Positions 17,894 through 27,242 of a stretch of 49,656 bases of DNA are shown here, piece by piece. The notes beneath the pieces are model-generated. The model was not told the origin of the DNA, made no database searches, and was given only the letters and a program-made list of their open reading frames with translations. This stretch comes from Xanthobacteraceae bacterium (GTDB lineage Bacteria > Pseudomonadota > Alphaproteobacteria > Rhizobiales > Xanthobacteraceae), in the NCBI GenBank assembly GCA_030038415.1, contig JASHOX010000283.1:1-49656 (forward strand), given 5' to 3'. Position numbers and translations under genes: made by a program. Numbering within the stretch: the stretch's first letter is position 1; the number at the start of each line of letters is the position of its first letter.

Positions 17894-18871
17894 TCAGGGT
17901 TTTGCGGCAACGACGGCCGGCGCGGCATGGCAACGGCCGGCGGCTTCCTCGATGCGATAGTAATCGCGGCCGACGAAGGACTGGTCGTAGTGGCTCCACG
18001 CGGTGCTTTGATCGAAAGCGATGACACCGGCGAGCGTCACCCCGAAGACCGCGCTTGCCATATCGCGCTCGTGCGCGGTGAGATTTTCTGGGAGTTTCGA
18101 GGAGGCGTAGTCGATGTAATAAGCCCGGCGGACGCAGGCCATATCTGCCGCCGCGTCGAGAGCCGCATGAGCAGTCATCAGATGGTCGGAGTGGTCGGCC
18201 GGATTGAGACGCGGATCGAGCTCGGCGACGTTGAGCTGAATAAGCGGCGCCCGTGCGCGCTCGTATTTGATGATTTCCCGCAGCGTTGCAACGAGGTCGC
18301 TCCAGCCGTGATAAGTCGTCGAGCCATCGACGGCCGTAAGCGTAGCAATATTGCCATCGGCGAGGCGCTTGAGCGACTGAAAGCCGGTGCCGGCAAAGCC
18401 CGCGCCCGACGCGTCGCCATCCGGCAGGCGCAGAAAATAGCCGATCGTGTTGCGGTAACCGATACGGTAGATCGGGTGGCCGTTGAAAATCATTTGCCCC
18501 GTCGAATCGGCGATCGGTGTTCGATCGGCATCCGCCATGAAGCGTATGGCATTGATCGCGCCGTTCTCGCGCGCCAGGTAATATGGATATTTGCGGCCGC
18601 CGGTGGCGGCGCCGAGACCGTCGTCTCCCGCGGTGACATGCACGAAGACCGTCTTGGCAGCGCCGCCGAGCACGTCCTCGAACGCGTTGGGATTCATGAA
18701 GAGCTGCCAGTCGTCTTCGTGCGCGGCAAAGTAAAACGATACTTTGTCCGACGTGACGGCATCCGCGGCGCGCATTGCGGTCGGTGCCAGCACTGTGACG
18801 ATCGCAAGACACTTAAGCAGCGCCAGCGCGCGCCACGCGCGTTTTTCAATTTTATTGCTGCATCGACTCAT
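17894..18871 (-). CDS. Secreted PIG-L-type deacetylase-like protein
   Basis: A 325-residue protein resembling the PIG-L/LmbE family of zinc-dependent N-acetylglucosaminyl deacetylases. The first metal motif is AAHEDDWQLF (family AHPDDE, here with Glu for Pro and without the final Glu) and the second is PADHSDHLM. Loss of the usual final acidic residue may change catalysis. Residues 1-38 look like a signal peptide ending in AMRAADA, so it should act in the periplasm; this decides the ATG at 18871 over a GTG at 18991. It lies upstream of the membrane acetyltransferase gene on the same strand. Substrate unknown, likely an acetylated sugar. Confidence 0.72.
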   Translation of the reverse strand: MSRCSNKIEKRAWRALALLKCLAIVTVLAPTAMRAADAVTSDKVSFYFAAHEDDWQLFMNPNAFEDVLGGAAKTVFVHVTAGDDGLGAATGGRKYPYYLARENGAINAIRFMADADRTPIADSTGQMIFNGHPIYRIGYRNTIGYFLRLPDGDASGAGFAGTGFQSLKRLADGNIATLTAVDGSTTYHGWSDLVATLREIIKYERARAPLIQLNVAELDPRLNPADHSDHLMTAHAALDAAADMACVRRAYYIDYASSKLPENLTAHERDMASAVFGVTLAGVIAFDQSTAWSHYDQSFVGRDYYRIEEAAGRCHAAPAVVAAKP

Positions 18872-18920
18872 GACGTAAAGCGAACAGCTTATCTCCCGGT
18901 GATCGTCGGTTTCTGAACGA

Positions 18921-18932
18921 TTTTCCGGAAAA
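18921..18932. promoter_or_regulatory. Perfect 12-bp palindrome upstream of the deacetylase gene
   Basis: TTTTCCGGAAAA lies about 50 bp before the deacetylase ATG, and the half TTTTCCG recurs at 18949-18955. It could be an operator for an unknown regulator. It is not of the FNR/FixK type. Confidence 0.3.
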
Positions 18933-19057
18933 TGAAAAGCAGATTTCGTTTTCCGAGCAGTCCTTTCGTCCCCGGTTCTTTTGCAGTGCACAAAAAGGTG
19001 CGCCGCACAATAAATAACGAGTTGTCACAAATCGATTAAGGCCATGTCGTTTGGCAC

Positions 19058-19071
19058 TTGATCTTAATCAA
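19058..19071. promoter_or_regulatory. FixK/FNR-type site for the cstA-pdh operon
   Basis: TTGATCTTAATCAA, a perfect palindrome of the TTGAT-N4-ATCAA type. It predicts a start near 19106 (60-nt leader), with GATATT at 19094-19099 as the -10 element. Confidence 0.8.
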
Positions 19072-19165
19072 AGCGCAATTCCCAAAGACCGCAGATATTT
19101 GCAGTAGGTTTCGGTCCTGCGGACGGGCGATCCATTCGCAGAGACGCCACGCAAGGAGGGACGCA

Positions 19166-21256
19166 ATGAGCGCGCTGGTCGGCAATGGCAATGGTATACA
19201 AACGAAAATACTTTGGGCTGCGATTGCGTTACTGGGTGCGGTTTCGTTCGGCATCGTCGCATTAAGCCGCGGTGAGACCGTCAATGCCGCCTGGCTCGTG
19301 ATCGCCGCGGTGTGTATCTACTTCATCGCCTACCGCTACTACGCACTGTTCATCGCCAACAAGGTGCTCGGCGTCAATGCCAACCGGCCGACGCCGGCTG
19401 TCCGTCACAATGACGGCCTCGATTACGTTCCGACCAACAAATACGTGCTGTTCGGGCATCACTTCGCGGCAATCGCCGGCGCCGGCCCGCTGGTCGGCCC
19501 GGTGCTCGCGGCGCAGATGGGTTATCTGCCCGGCACGCTCTGGATTCTCGCCGGCGTCGTCGTTGCCGGCGCGGTGCAAGACATGACGGTGCTGTTCCTG
19601 TCGACGCGGCGCGACGGCCGCTCGCTCGGCGACATGGTGCGCGCGGAGATGGGACCCGTCGCCGGTACCATCGCCGGTATCGGCATATTGCTAATCTGCA
19701 TCATCATCCTCGCCGTGCTGGCGCTCGTCGTGGTGCAGGCCTTGAAAGGCAGCCCCTGGGGCACCTTCACGGTGTTCTGCACGGTGCCGATCGCGCTGAT
19801 CATGGGCGTCTATGGGCGCTTCATCCGCCGCGGCAAGGTGGCGGAAATGTCGCTCATCGGCTTGGTGCTGCTTCTTGCGGCGCTCATCTACGGCCAGACC
19901 GTGGCGCAGACCCCCGCGCTCGCCGCCTATTTCGATCTGAGCGGCCCATCGCTGGCGCTGGTGATCATCGGCTACGGCTTCGTTGCGTCCGTTCTTCCGG
20001 TTTGGCTGTTGCTGGCGCCGCGCGACTATTTGTCGACCTTCATGAAGATCGGCGTGGTGACGCTGCTCGCCTTGGCGATCATCATCGTGCGCCCGGACCT
20101 GCAAATGCCGTCGATCACCAAATTCGTCGATGGCACCGGGCCGGTCTGGGCGGGCAGCCTGTTCCCGTTCCTGTTCATCACCATCGCCTGCGGTTCGGTT
20201 TCCGGCTGGCATTCGCTGATCGCTTCCGGAACCACGCCAAAGATGATCGAGAACGAAAGCCAGATCCCGTTCATCGGCTACGGCGCCATGCTGATGGAGT
20301 CGTTCGTCGCCATCATGGCCATGATTGCCGCGTCGGTGCTGCATCCTGGCGTTTATTTTGCCATGAATAGCGCGGCCGGAATCATCGGCACTACCGCCGC
20401 CCAAGCAGCGCAGACAGTGTCCAATATGGGCTTCGTGGTGACGCCCGACCAGCTGACTCAAGTTGCGCATGACGTCGGTGAAGTCACGATCCTGTCGCGA
20501 ACCGGTGGCGCACCGACGCTTGCCGTCGGCATGGCGCAAATCCTGTCCAGCCTGCTCGGCGGCCAGGCGCTGACCGCGATCTGGTATCACTTCGCGATCC
20601 TGTTCGAGGCTTTGTTCATTCTCACCACGGTGGATGCCGGCACCCGGGTATGCCGCTTCATGATCCAGGATCTCGTCGGCAACGCCATCCCGGCGTTCAA
20701 AGAGACCAAAAACTGGACCAACAACCTCATCGGTTCGGCATTGGCCTGTGCTCTGTGGGGCTACTTCCTCTATCAGGGCGTCATCGATCCGCTTGGCGGA
20801 ATCTGGACGATGTGGCCGCTGTTCGGCACTTCGAACCAGATGCTCGCGGCCATCGCGCTGACGCTGTGCACGGTGGTGCTGTTCAAGATGAAGCGCGAGC
20901 GGTTCGCGTGGGTGACGATCGTGCCCGCCACCTGGCTCGTGGCCTGCACGGTCACCGCCGGTCTGGAGAAGGTGTTTGACCCAGATCCGGCCGTCGGTTT
21001 CCTTGCCCATGCTTCGAAGCTGTCGGCTGCGTTAGCCGCTGGTCAGGTGCTGGCACCGGCGCATTCGTTGGGTGAGATGGGCCGCCTGGTGTTCAATGAC
21101 TACGTCGACGCGACCCTGGCCGCACTGTTCGCCGCGGTCGTCATCGCGATGGTGGTCTACGGCATCCTCAACATCCGCAAAGCGCTTGGCACGCCGAAGG
21201 TGACCGCCATGGAAGTGGAGTTCGCCGGCGCCGCAGTGGGAGGCCGCAATGCCTGA
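19166..21256 (+). CDS. cstA: CstA-family pyruvate/peptide transporter
   Basis: A 696-residue inner-membrane carrier of the CstA family; E. coli CstA and BtsT import pyruvate, and CstA was first linked to peptide use under carbon starvation. About 16 hydrophobic segments are seen. Family stretches are NDGLDYVPTNKYVLFGHHFAAIAGAGPLVGP, the GSVSGWHSLIASGTTPK loop, and LFEALFILTTVDAGTRVCRF. The ATG at 19166 has a full AAGGAGG 6 nt upstream. Overlap with the YbdD-like gene and tight packing with pyruvate dehydrogenase genes make pyruvate the likely substrate here. Confidence 0.93.
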   Translation: MSALVGNGNGIQTKILWAAIALLGAVSFGIVALSRGETVNAAWLVIAAVCIYFIAYRYYALFIANKVLGVNANRPTPAVRHNDGLDYVPTNKYVLFGHHFAAIAGAGPLVGPVLAAQMGYLPGTLWILAGVVVAGAVQDMTVLFLSTRRDGRSLGDMVRAEMGPVAGTIAGIGILLICIIILAVLALVVVQALKGSPWGTFTVFCTVPIALIMGVYGRFIRRGKVAEMSLIGLVLLLAALIYGQTVAQTPALAAYFDLSGPSLALVIIGYGFVASVLPVWLLLAPRDYLSTFMKIGVVTLLALAIIIVRPDLQMPSITKFVDGTGPVWAGSLFPFLFITIACGSVSGWHSLIASGTTPKMIENESQIPFIGYGAMLMESFVAIMAMIAASVLHPGVYFAMNSAAGIIGTTAAQAAQTVSNMGFVVTPDQLTQVAHDVGEVTILSRTGGAPTLAVGMAQILSSLLGGQALTAIWYHFAILFEALFILTTVDAGTRVCRFMIQDLVGNAIPAFKETKNWTNNLIGSALACALWGYFLYQGVIDPLGGIWTMWPLFGTSNQMLAAIALTLCTVVLFKMKRERFAWVTIVPATWLVACTVTAGLEKVFDPDPAVGFLAHASKLSAALAAGQVLAPAHSLGEMGRLVFNDYVDATLAALFAAVVIAMVVYGILNIRKALGTPKVTAMEVEFAGAAVGGRNA

Positions 21257-21485
21257 TCTGTTGTCGCTCAAGTTCGAGGAATGGAAGGAACGCGGCCAAA
21301 CCGTAAAGACCTGGAGTGTCCGCGCGGCGCGATTGATGATCGGTGTTCCCGACTATGACACCTACGTCCAGCACCGCCAGACCAACCATCCCGGACTGCC
21401 CATCATGACCTATCAAGAGTTCTTCGTGGAACGTCAGGAGGCGCGTTACGCAGTCGGCAAGGGTCGCTTCAGGGGTTGCTGCTGA
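21249..21485 (+). CDS. YbdD/YjiX-family (DUF466) CstA partner
   Basis: A 78-residue soluble protein of the YbdD/YjiX family. These small proteins are encoded beside CstA and BtsT in many bacteria and are needed for, or modulate, pyruvate transport. Motifs are [38 protein letters not shown] and the basic tail. It overlaps the end of cstA by 8 bp, so the two are translationally coupled. The C-terminus ends with two Cys. Confidence 0.93.
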   Translation: MPDLLSLKFEEWKERGQTVKTWSVRAARLMIGVPDYDTYVQHRQTNHPGLPIMTYQEFFVERQEARYAVGKGRFRGCC

Positions 21486-21540
21486 GACAGGGCGGGCGGG
21501 ACCTCACATTCCGCACGTTCAGCCAGGCCAGAGGGCGAAC

Positions 21541-23333
21541 ATGATCACTGCAGGCGCGGCAACGAATCTAGGGCTCGCCACGAAATGGCAGCGAATACGA
21601 AAACGTCCTGAAGCCTACGTCGGTGCCAATCTCCTGGATTATGACGAATGCGCGCGGACGTTCTCCTGGGCGCAGGCGCGTGGGCTGCTTGATGGCTTGC
21701 CCGGCGGCGGCCTCAACATCGCCCATGAGGCGATCGACCGCCATGTTGAGGCCGGGCGCGCCAATAAGCTTGCCCTGCGCTGGATCGGCCGCGACGACAG
21801 CGTCCGCGATTTCACCTATTCGGCGCTTGGCGCGGCGGTGAATCGGTTTGCCAACGTTCTGGCGCAAAGCGGCATCGGGAAGGGCGACCGAGTGTTCTCG
21901 CTGCTTGGCCGAGTGCCCGAACTCTACATCGGCGCGCTCGGCACGTTGAAGAATGGCAGCGTCTTCTCGCCGTTATTTTCGGCTTTCGGACCGGAGCCGA
22001 TCAAAGCCCGCATGATGATCGGCAATGCGAGAGCCCTTGTCACCAGCGAAGCTTTCTACCGCCACAAGATCGAGCCCTGGCGGAAAGAACTCGCGAACTT
22101 GAGCAATGTCTTCTTGATCGAATGTTCTGCCAGTCGCCCACCGGACACGATCGATCTTGCCGCCGCCTTAGCGCAAGCGTCGCAATCGTTCGAGGTCGTC
22201 CGGACCAATCCCGAAGACATGGCTTTGCTGCATTTCACTAGCGGTACGACCGGAAGACCAAAGGGTGCCGTGCACGTGCACGAAGCGGTCGTTGCCCATC
22301 ACATCACCGGCCAGCTCGCGCTCGACCTTCATCCGGACGATGTCTTCTGGTGCACCGCCGATCCCGGATGGGTCACCGGGACTTCGTACGGGATCATATC
22401 GCCGTTGACAAATGGCGCGACCATGATCGTTGACCAGGCCGAGTTCGACGCCGAACGCTGGTATCGTATTCTGCAAGATCAGAAGGTCACGGTCTGGTAC
22501 ACGGCGCCGACGGCCATCCGCATGCTGATGAAAGCCGGTGCCGACTTTGCAAAACGGTTTAACTTGTCAAAGTTGCGTCTCATGGCGAGTGTTGGAGAGC
22601 CGCTCAATCCAGAAGCCGTGGTGTGGGGCGTGGAAGCCTTCGGCAAACCTTTCCACGACAACTGGTGGCAAACCGAGACCGGCGGCATCATGATCTCGAA
22701 TTATCTATCAATGGACCTGAAGCCGGGCTCCATGGGCCGCCCATTGCCCGGTATCGTTGCCGGCATCGTCGAGCACCTTGAAGGCGGCGGTGTGCGCGAA
22801 ATCACTAAACCGATGGCCATGGGTGAGCTCGCAGTGCGGCCGGGTTGGCCGTCGATGATGCGGGCCTACCTCAATGAAGAAGAACGTTATCGAAAGTGTT
22901 TCGTGGGCGGCTGGTATCTTACAGGCGACCTCGCGATGCGCGACAGCGAGGGTTACTATTGGTTTGTTGGTCGCAGCGACGATGTGATCAAAAGCGCCGG
23001 CCACCTCATCGGTCCGTTCGAAGTGGAAAGTGCGTTAATGGAACATCCGGCCATTGCCGAGGCGGGCGTGATCGGCGTTCCTGAGCCGACCGTCGGCGAG
23101 ATGGTGAAGGCCTATGTTGCACTTAAGGACGGTTTTGCGCCCAGCGAGGCGCTGCGCAAGGAAATACTCGGCCACGCGCGGCAGCGTCTCGGGCCGGCGG
23201 TGGCGCCAAAAGATATCGCGTTCCGGCAGAATTTGCCTAAGACGCGCAGCGGTAAGATAATGCGCCGATTGCTTAAGGCCCGCGAGCTCGGCCTGCCGGA
23301 GGGCGATATTTCGACACTCGAAAGCGAGGAACG

Positions 23334-23337
<4 letters not shown>
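21541..23337 (+). CDS. AcsA-like acyl/acetyl-CoA synthetase
   Basis: A 598-residue adenylate-forming ligase closest in style to AcsA-type acetyl-CoA synthetases. Motifs are [11 protein letters not shown] at 232-242 (phosphate loop), WWQTETGG (adenine/acyl pocket, with the Trp typical of acetate users), GWYLTGD, and the C-terminal [11 protein letters not shown] with catalytic Lys572, the residue acetylated by Pat-type enzymes. In this operon it could recharge acetate to acetyl-CoA, or load the ACP encoded downstream; the second is speculation. It overlaps the E1 alpha gene by 4 bp. Confidence 0.88.
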
Positions 23338-24338
<1,001 letters not shown>

Positions 24339-24344
24339 GACGCC

Positions 24345-25352
24345 ATGCAGCAAGCGACGACCCAATCCGGAATAATCGACACCAGTTACCGCGAAGCGGT
24401 GCGCGAGGCGATTCGCGACGCGATCAAGCGCGACGAACGCGTCTTTCTGATGGGTGAGGACATCGGCCGCTACGGGGGGTGCTATGCGGTGACCAAGGGG
24501 CTGCTCGCCGAACTCGGCCCTGAGCGGATTCGCGATACGCCTCTCTCTGAGTCCGGATTTACTGGCGCCGGCATCGGGGCGGCCATGGCTGGCATGCGCC
24601 CCATCGTTGAATTAATGACGGTGAATTTCAGTCTGCTCGCGCTCGATCAAATACTCAACACCGCGGCGACGGTGCGTCACATGTCAGGAAACCAGTGCGG
24701 CGTGCCGCTGGTGATCCGCATGGCGACCGGTGCTGGCCGCCAGCTTGCCGCCCAGCATTCGCACAGTCTCGAAGGTTGGTATGCGCATATTCCTGGCCTT
24801 AAAGTGCTGACGCCGGCGACCCTCGAGGATGCGCGAGGTATGCTGTGGACCGCTTTAGAGGATCCTGACCCGGTATTGATTTTCGAAAATGTCATGCTCT
24901 ACAACATGACCGGCAAGCTCGCCACTGATGCCGGACCGGTCGGCATTGATAAAGCCGCCGTCCGCCGTACGGGCCGCGACATTTCGCTTATCACCTATGG
25001 CGGCTCACTCTGGAAGACCATCGAGGCAGCGACGGCGCTTGCGGCCCAAGGCATCGAGGCGGAGGTGATCGACCTGCGCAGCTTACGGCCGCTCGATGAT
25101 GCGACCATCATGACATCGGTTACCAAAACTCGGCGGGCAGTTATTGTCGATGAAGGCTGGCGCAGCGGCAGCTTGGCGGCGGAAGTTGGCATGCGCATCG
25201 TCGAACAGGCGTTCTGGGCGCTCGACGCGCCGATCGGCCGTGTCTGCAGCGAGGAAGTACCGATTCCTTATCCCAGCCATCTCGAAAGCGCGGCGATCCC
25301 GCAGACTCCTAAGATCGTCGCGGCCGTAAAGGCCGCGTTGGGGCGACCATAG
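24345..25352 (+). CDS. Pyruvate dehydrogenase-type E1 component, beta subunit
   Basis: A 335-residue partner of the alpha subunit. The family shows in [39 protein letters not shown], the His pair in [20 protein letters not shown], and the C-terminal [15 protein letters not shown] with [12 protein letters not shown]. Unlike rhizobial housekeeping PdhB it carries no N-terminal lipoyl domain. It starts 6 bp after the alpha gene. A second, housekeeping PDH is expected elsewhere in the genome. Confidence 0.92.
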   Translation: MQQATTQSGIIDTSYREAVREAIRDAIKRDERVFLMGEDIGRYGGCYAVTKGLLAELGPERIRDTPLSESGFTGAGIGAAMAGMRPIVELMTVNFSLLALDQILNTAATVRHMSGNQCGVPLVIRMATGAGRQLAAQHSHSLEGWYAHIPGLKVLTPATLEDARGMLWTALEDPDPVLIFENVMLYNMTGKLATDAGPVGIDKAAVRRTGRDISLITYGGSLWKTIEAATALAAQGIEAEVIDLRSLRPLDDATIMTSVTKTRRAVIVDEGWRSGSLAAEVGMRIVEQAFWALDAPIGRVCSEEVPIPYPSHLESAAIPQTPKIVAAVKAALGRP

Positions 25353-25361
25353 GAGAGCGCA

Positions 25362-26561
25362 GTGGTTGAGTTTCGCATGCCCTCGCTTGGTTCCGATATG
25401 GAGGCAGGCACGCTAGTGGAATGGTTGGTCAAGCCCGGCGATTTGGTCAAGCGCGGCGATATTGTCGCGGTGATCGAGACGCAGAAGGGCGCAATTGAGA
25501 TCGAAACCTTCCAGCCCGGCCAAATTGAGCAGATCCTTGTCAATCCCCATAGCAAGGTGCCGGTCGGCACCCCGCTGGCACTAATTCGAGCCGAGCGCGA
25601 AGCCAAGCCTGGTGCGCCAGGGGCGGCTCCTCCGCCGACTGCACCTACGCCGCCCGCAGCGCCGGTGCCACCGTCCCCGGCGCGGGCGCCCGTTGCGCCG
25701 CCATCGCCGCGCGTGCTAGGCGCCGCGGTGCGGGCGCGAGTGTCACCAGCCGCGCGGCGGCTTGCCGAAGAACGCGGCATCGATCTTTCAATGGTAACGG
25801 GCAGCGGCCCCGCTGGGGCGATTACTTATGCTGACGTCGAGCGCCGTCTCGGCGAGGCCGTCGCACCGCCGGAAAGGAAGCGACCACTATGGCTTGATCT
25901 CGATGCGATGCGAACGGCCATCGCCGCTGCGATGGAGCGATCGAAGCGAGAAATCCCACACTATTATCTCGAGCATCAGGTCGACGTCACGGCTTGCGAG
26001 CAATGGCTGACGCAGAAGAACGCGATGCTGCCGCCCGACAACCGAGTGCTGATCGGGGCGCTCGCAATCAAAGCGGCGGCATTGGCCGCGCGCCGCTTTC
26101 CGGCCTTCAATGGTTTCTATCGCGATAACAAATTCGAACCGGCGCAGGCGGTGCATATCGGCGTGGCGATTGCTATTCGCGGCGGCGGGCTGGCGGCGCC
26201 GGCGCTGCATGATGCCGATCAACTATCGCTTGATGAGCTGATGAGCCAAATGCGCGACTTGGTGCAACGCACGCGTGCCGGTCGTATCCGGAGTTCGGAG
26301 ATTTCCGATCCGACCCTCACGGTGTCGAGCCTCGGAACTCGCGGTGTCGAAGCGCTGTACGGAATCATCTATCCACCGCAAGTAGCGATCATCGGTTTCG
26401 GTAAGACGGTAGCGCGGCCATGGGTCATCGACGGCGCCATCGGGCCACGGTCGGTGATCACCGTTACGCTCTCCGCCGACCATCGGGTGAGCGATGGACA
26501 CGCAGGAGCGCTGTTCTTGGCCGAGATCGGCAAGCTCTTGCAGGAGCCGAGCAAGTTATGA
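25362..26561 (+). CDS. Dihydrolipoamide acyltransferase E2 (PDH type)
   Basis: A 399-residue E2. It has one lipoyl domain (residues 1-78) with lipoyl Lys42 in ETQKGA (ETDKA is usual), a Pro/Ala-rich linker (about 85-118), a peripheral-subunit-binding domain (VSPAARRLAEERGIDL region, about 125-163) and the catalytic core ending with His374 and Asp378 in SADHRVSDG. It starts with GTG at 25362, behind AGGAG. It overlaps the ACP gene by 4 bp. The operon carries no E3 (dihydrolipoamide dehydrogenase), so E3 must be shared with another complex or replaced. Confidence 0.92.
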   Translation: MVEFRMPSLGSDMEAGTLVEWLVKPGDLVKRGDIVAVIETQKGAIEIETFQPGQIEQILVNPHSKVPVGTPLALIRAEREAKPGAPGAAPPPTAPTPPAAPVPPSPARAPVAPPSPRVLGAAVRARVSPAARRLAEERGIDLSMVTGSGPAGAITYADVERRLGEAVAPPERKRPLWLDLDAMRTAIAAAMERSKREIPHYYLEHQVDVTACEQWLTQKNAMLPPDNRVLIGALAIKAAALAARRFPAFNGFYRDNKFEPAQAVHIGVAIAIRGGGLAAPALHDADQLSLDELMSQMRDLVQRTRAGRIRSSEISDPTLTVSSLGTRGVEALYGIIYPPQVAIIGFGKTVARPWVIDGAIGPRSVITVTLSADHRVSDGHAGALFLAEIGKLLQEPSKL

Positions 26562-26815
26562 GCGACATCGACATTCGCAAGGTGCTGCAGGAAGAACTTA
26601 ATAACATCGCGCCTGAAGTCGATATGGCCAGCGTCGATCCGGCCGCGGATCTGCGTGAAGTTATCGACATCGACTCGATGGATTTCCTGAATTTCATTAG
26701 CGCTGTTCACCATCGGCTCGGCATCGATATCCCGGAGATTGACTATCCGAAGCTCGTCACGCTCGACGGGGCGATCGCTTACATCGGGGCGAAGCTCGGA
26801 TCGAGCACGACCTAA
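26558..26815 (+). CDS. Acyl carrier protein-like protein
   Basis: An 85-residue acidic ACP. The phosphopantetheine site is Ser40 in IDIDSMDFLNF (family DSL/DSM). The helix pattern with ELNNIAPEVD before and LGIDIPEIDYPKLVTLDGAIAYI after is standard. Its gene overlaps that of the E2 acyltransferase, which is unusual: housekeeping AcpP sits with fatty-acid genes. It may accept acetyl or other acyl groups made by this operon, or serve as a carrier for a modification enzyme. The partner is unknown. Confidence 0.9.
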   Translation: MSDIDIRKVLQEELNNIAPEVDMASVDPAADLREVIDIDSMDFLNFISAVHHRLGIDIPEIDYPKLVTLDGAIAYIGAKLGSSTT

Positions 26816-26866
26816 GAAACTTCGTGAGGGATCCCGGCAATTAGTCGCCGACGAGGAGATGCACCA

Positions 26867-27223
26867 ATGACCACGAATTTTCCAGCCCGCCGCAGCGAGC
26901 TTCAGGGGTTGATGGTTCGGCTTGGCCGCGAGCTTCCGGGGCCGATGAGCGGCTTCGCCAACCTGCACAAAGCCGCGACCACGAAGGGCGCCCTCGACAC
27001 CAAGACCAAGGAACTGATTGCGCTCGGCATTGCGGTGGCAATCCGCTGCGAATCCTGCATCGCGTTCCATGTGCACGACGCGCTCGCGGCGGGCGCGACG
27101 CGCGCGGAAGTGCTGGAAACGCTCGGCGTCGCGGTGATGATGGGCGGCGGCCCGGCCGCCATGTATGCCTGCGACGCCTTCGCCGCTTTAGAGCAATTCG
27201 AGAGCGCGCAAAAACAAGTCTAG
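26867..27223 (+). CDS. AhpD/carboxymuconolactone decarboxylase-like protein
   Basis: A 118-residue protein of the AhpD-like (CMD) fold. Glu49, Cys61, Cys64 and His68 (ELIALGIAVAIRCESCIAFH) reproduce the exact spacing of the catalytic Glu-Cys-x2-Cys-x3-His set of mycobacterial AhpD. That points to a thiol-disulfide redox role rather than decarboxylation. In Mycobacterium, AhpD takes electrons from lipoylated E2. Here the gene ends an operon with an E2, so the same coupling is plausible. A GGAG site precedes the ATG. It is convergent with macB. Confidence 0.88.
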   Translation: MTTNFPARRSELQGLMVRLGRELPGPMSGFANLHKAATTKGALDTKTKELIALGIAVAIRCESCIAFHVHDALAAGATRAEVLETLGVAVMMGGGPAAMYACDAFAALEQFESAQKQV

Positions 27224-27242
27224 CGTGATTGGCGACGTATTC

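Noticed and set aside
19691..21010. A 439-codon open frame opposite cstA
   Set aside because: Shadow frame: very rich in Asp, His, Arg and Gln, with no domain, while cstA on the other strand is fully conserved.
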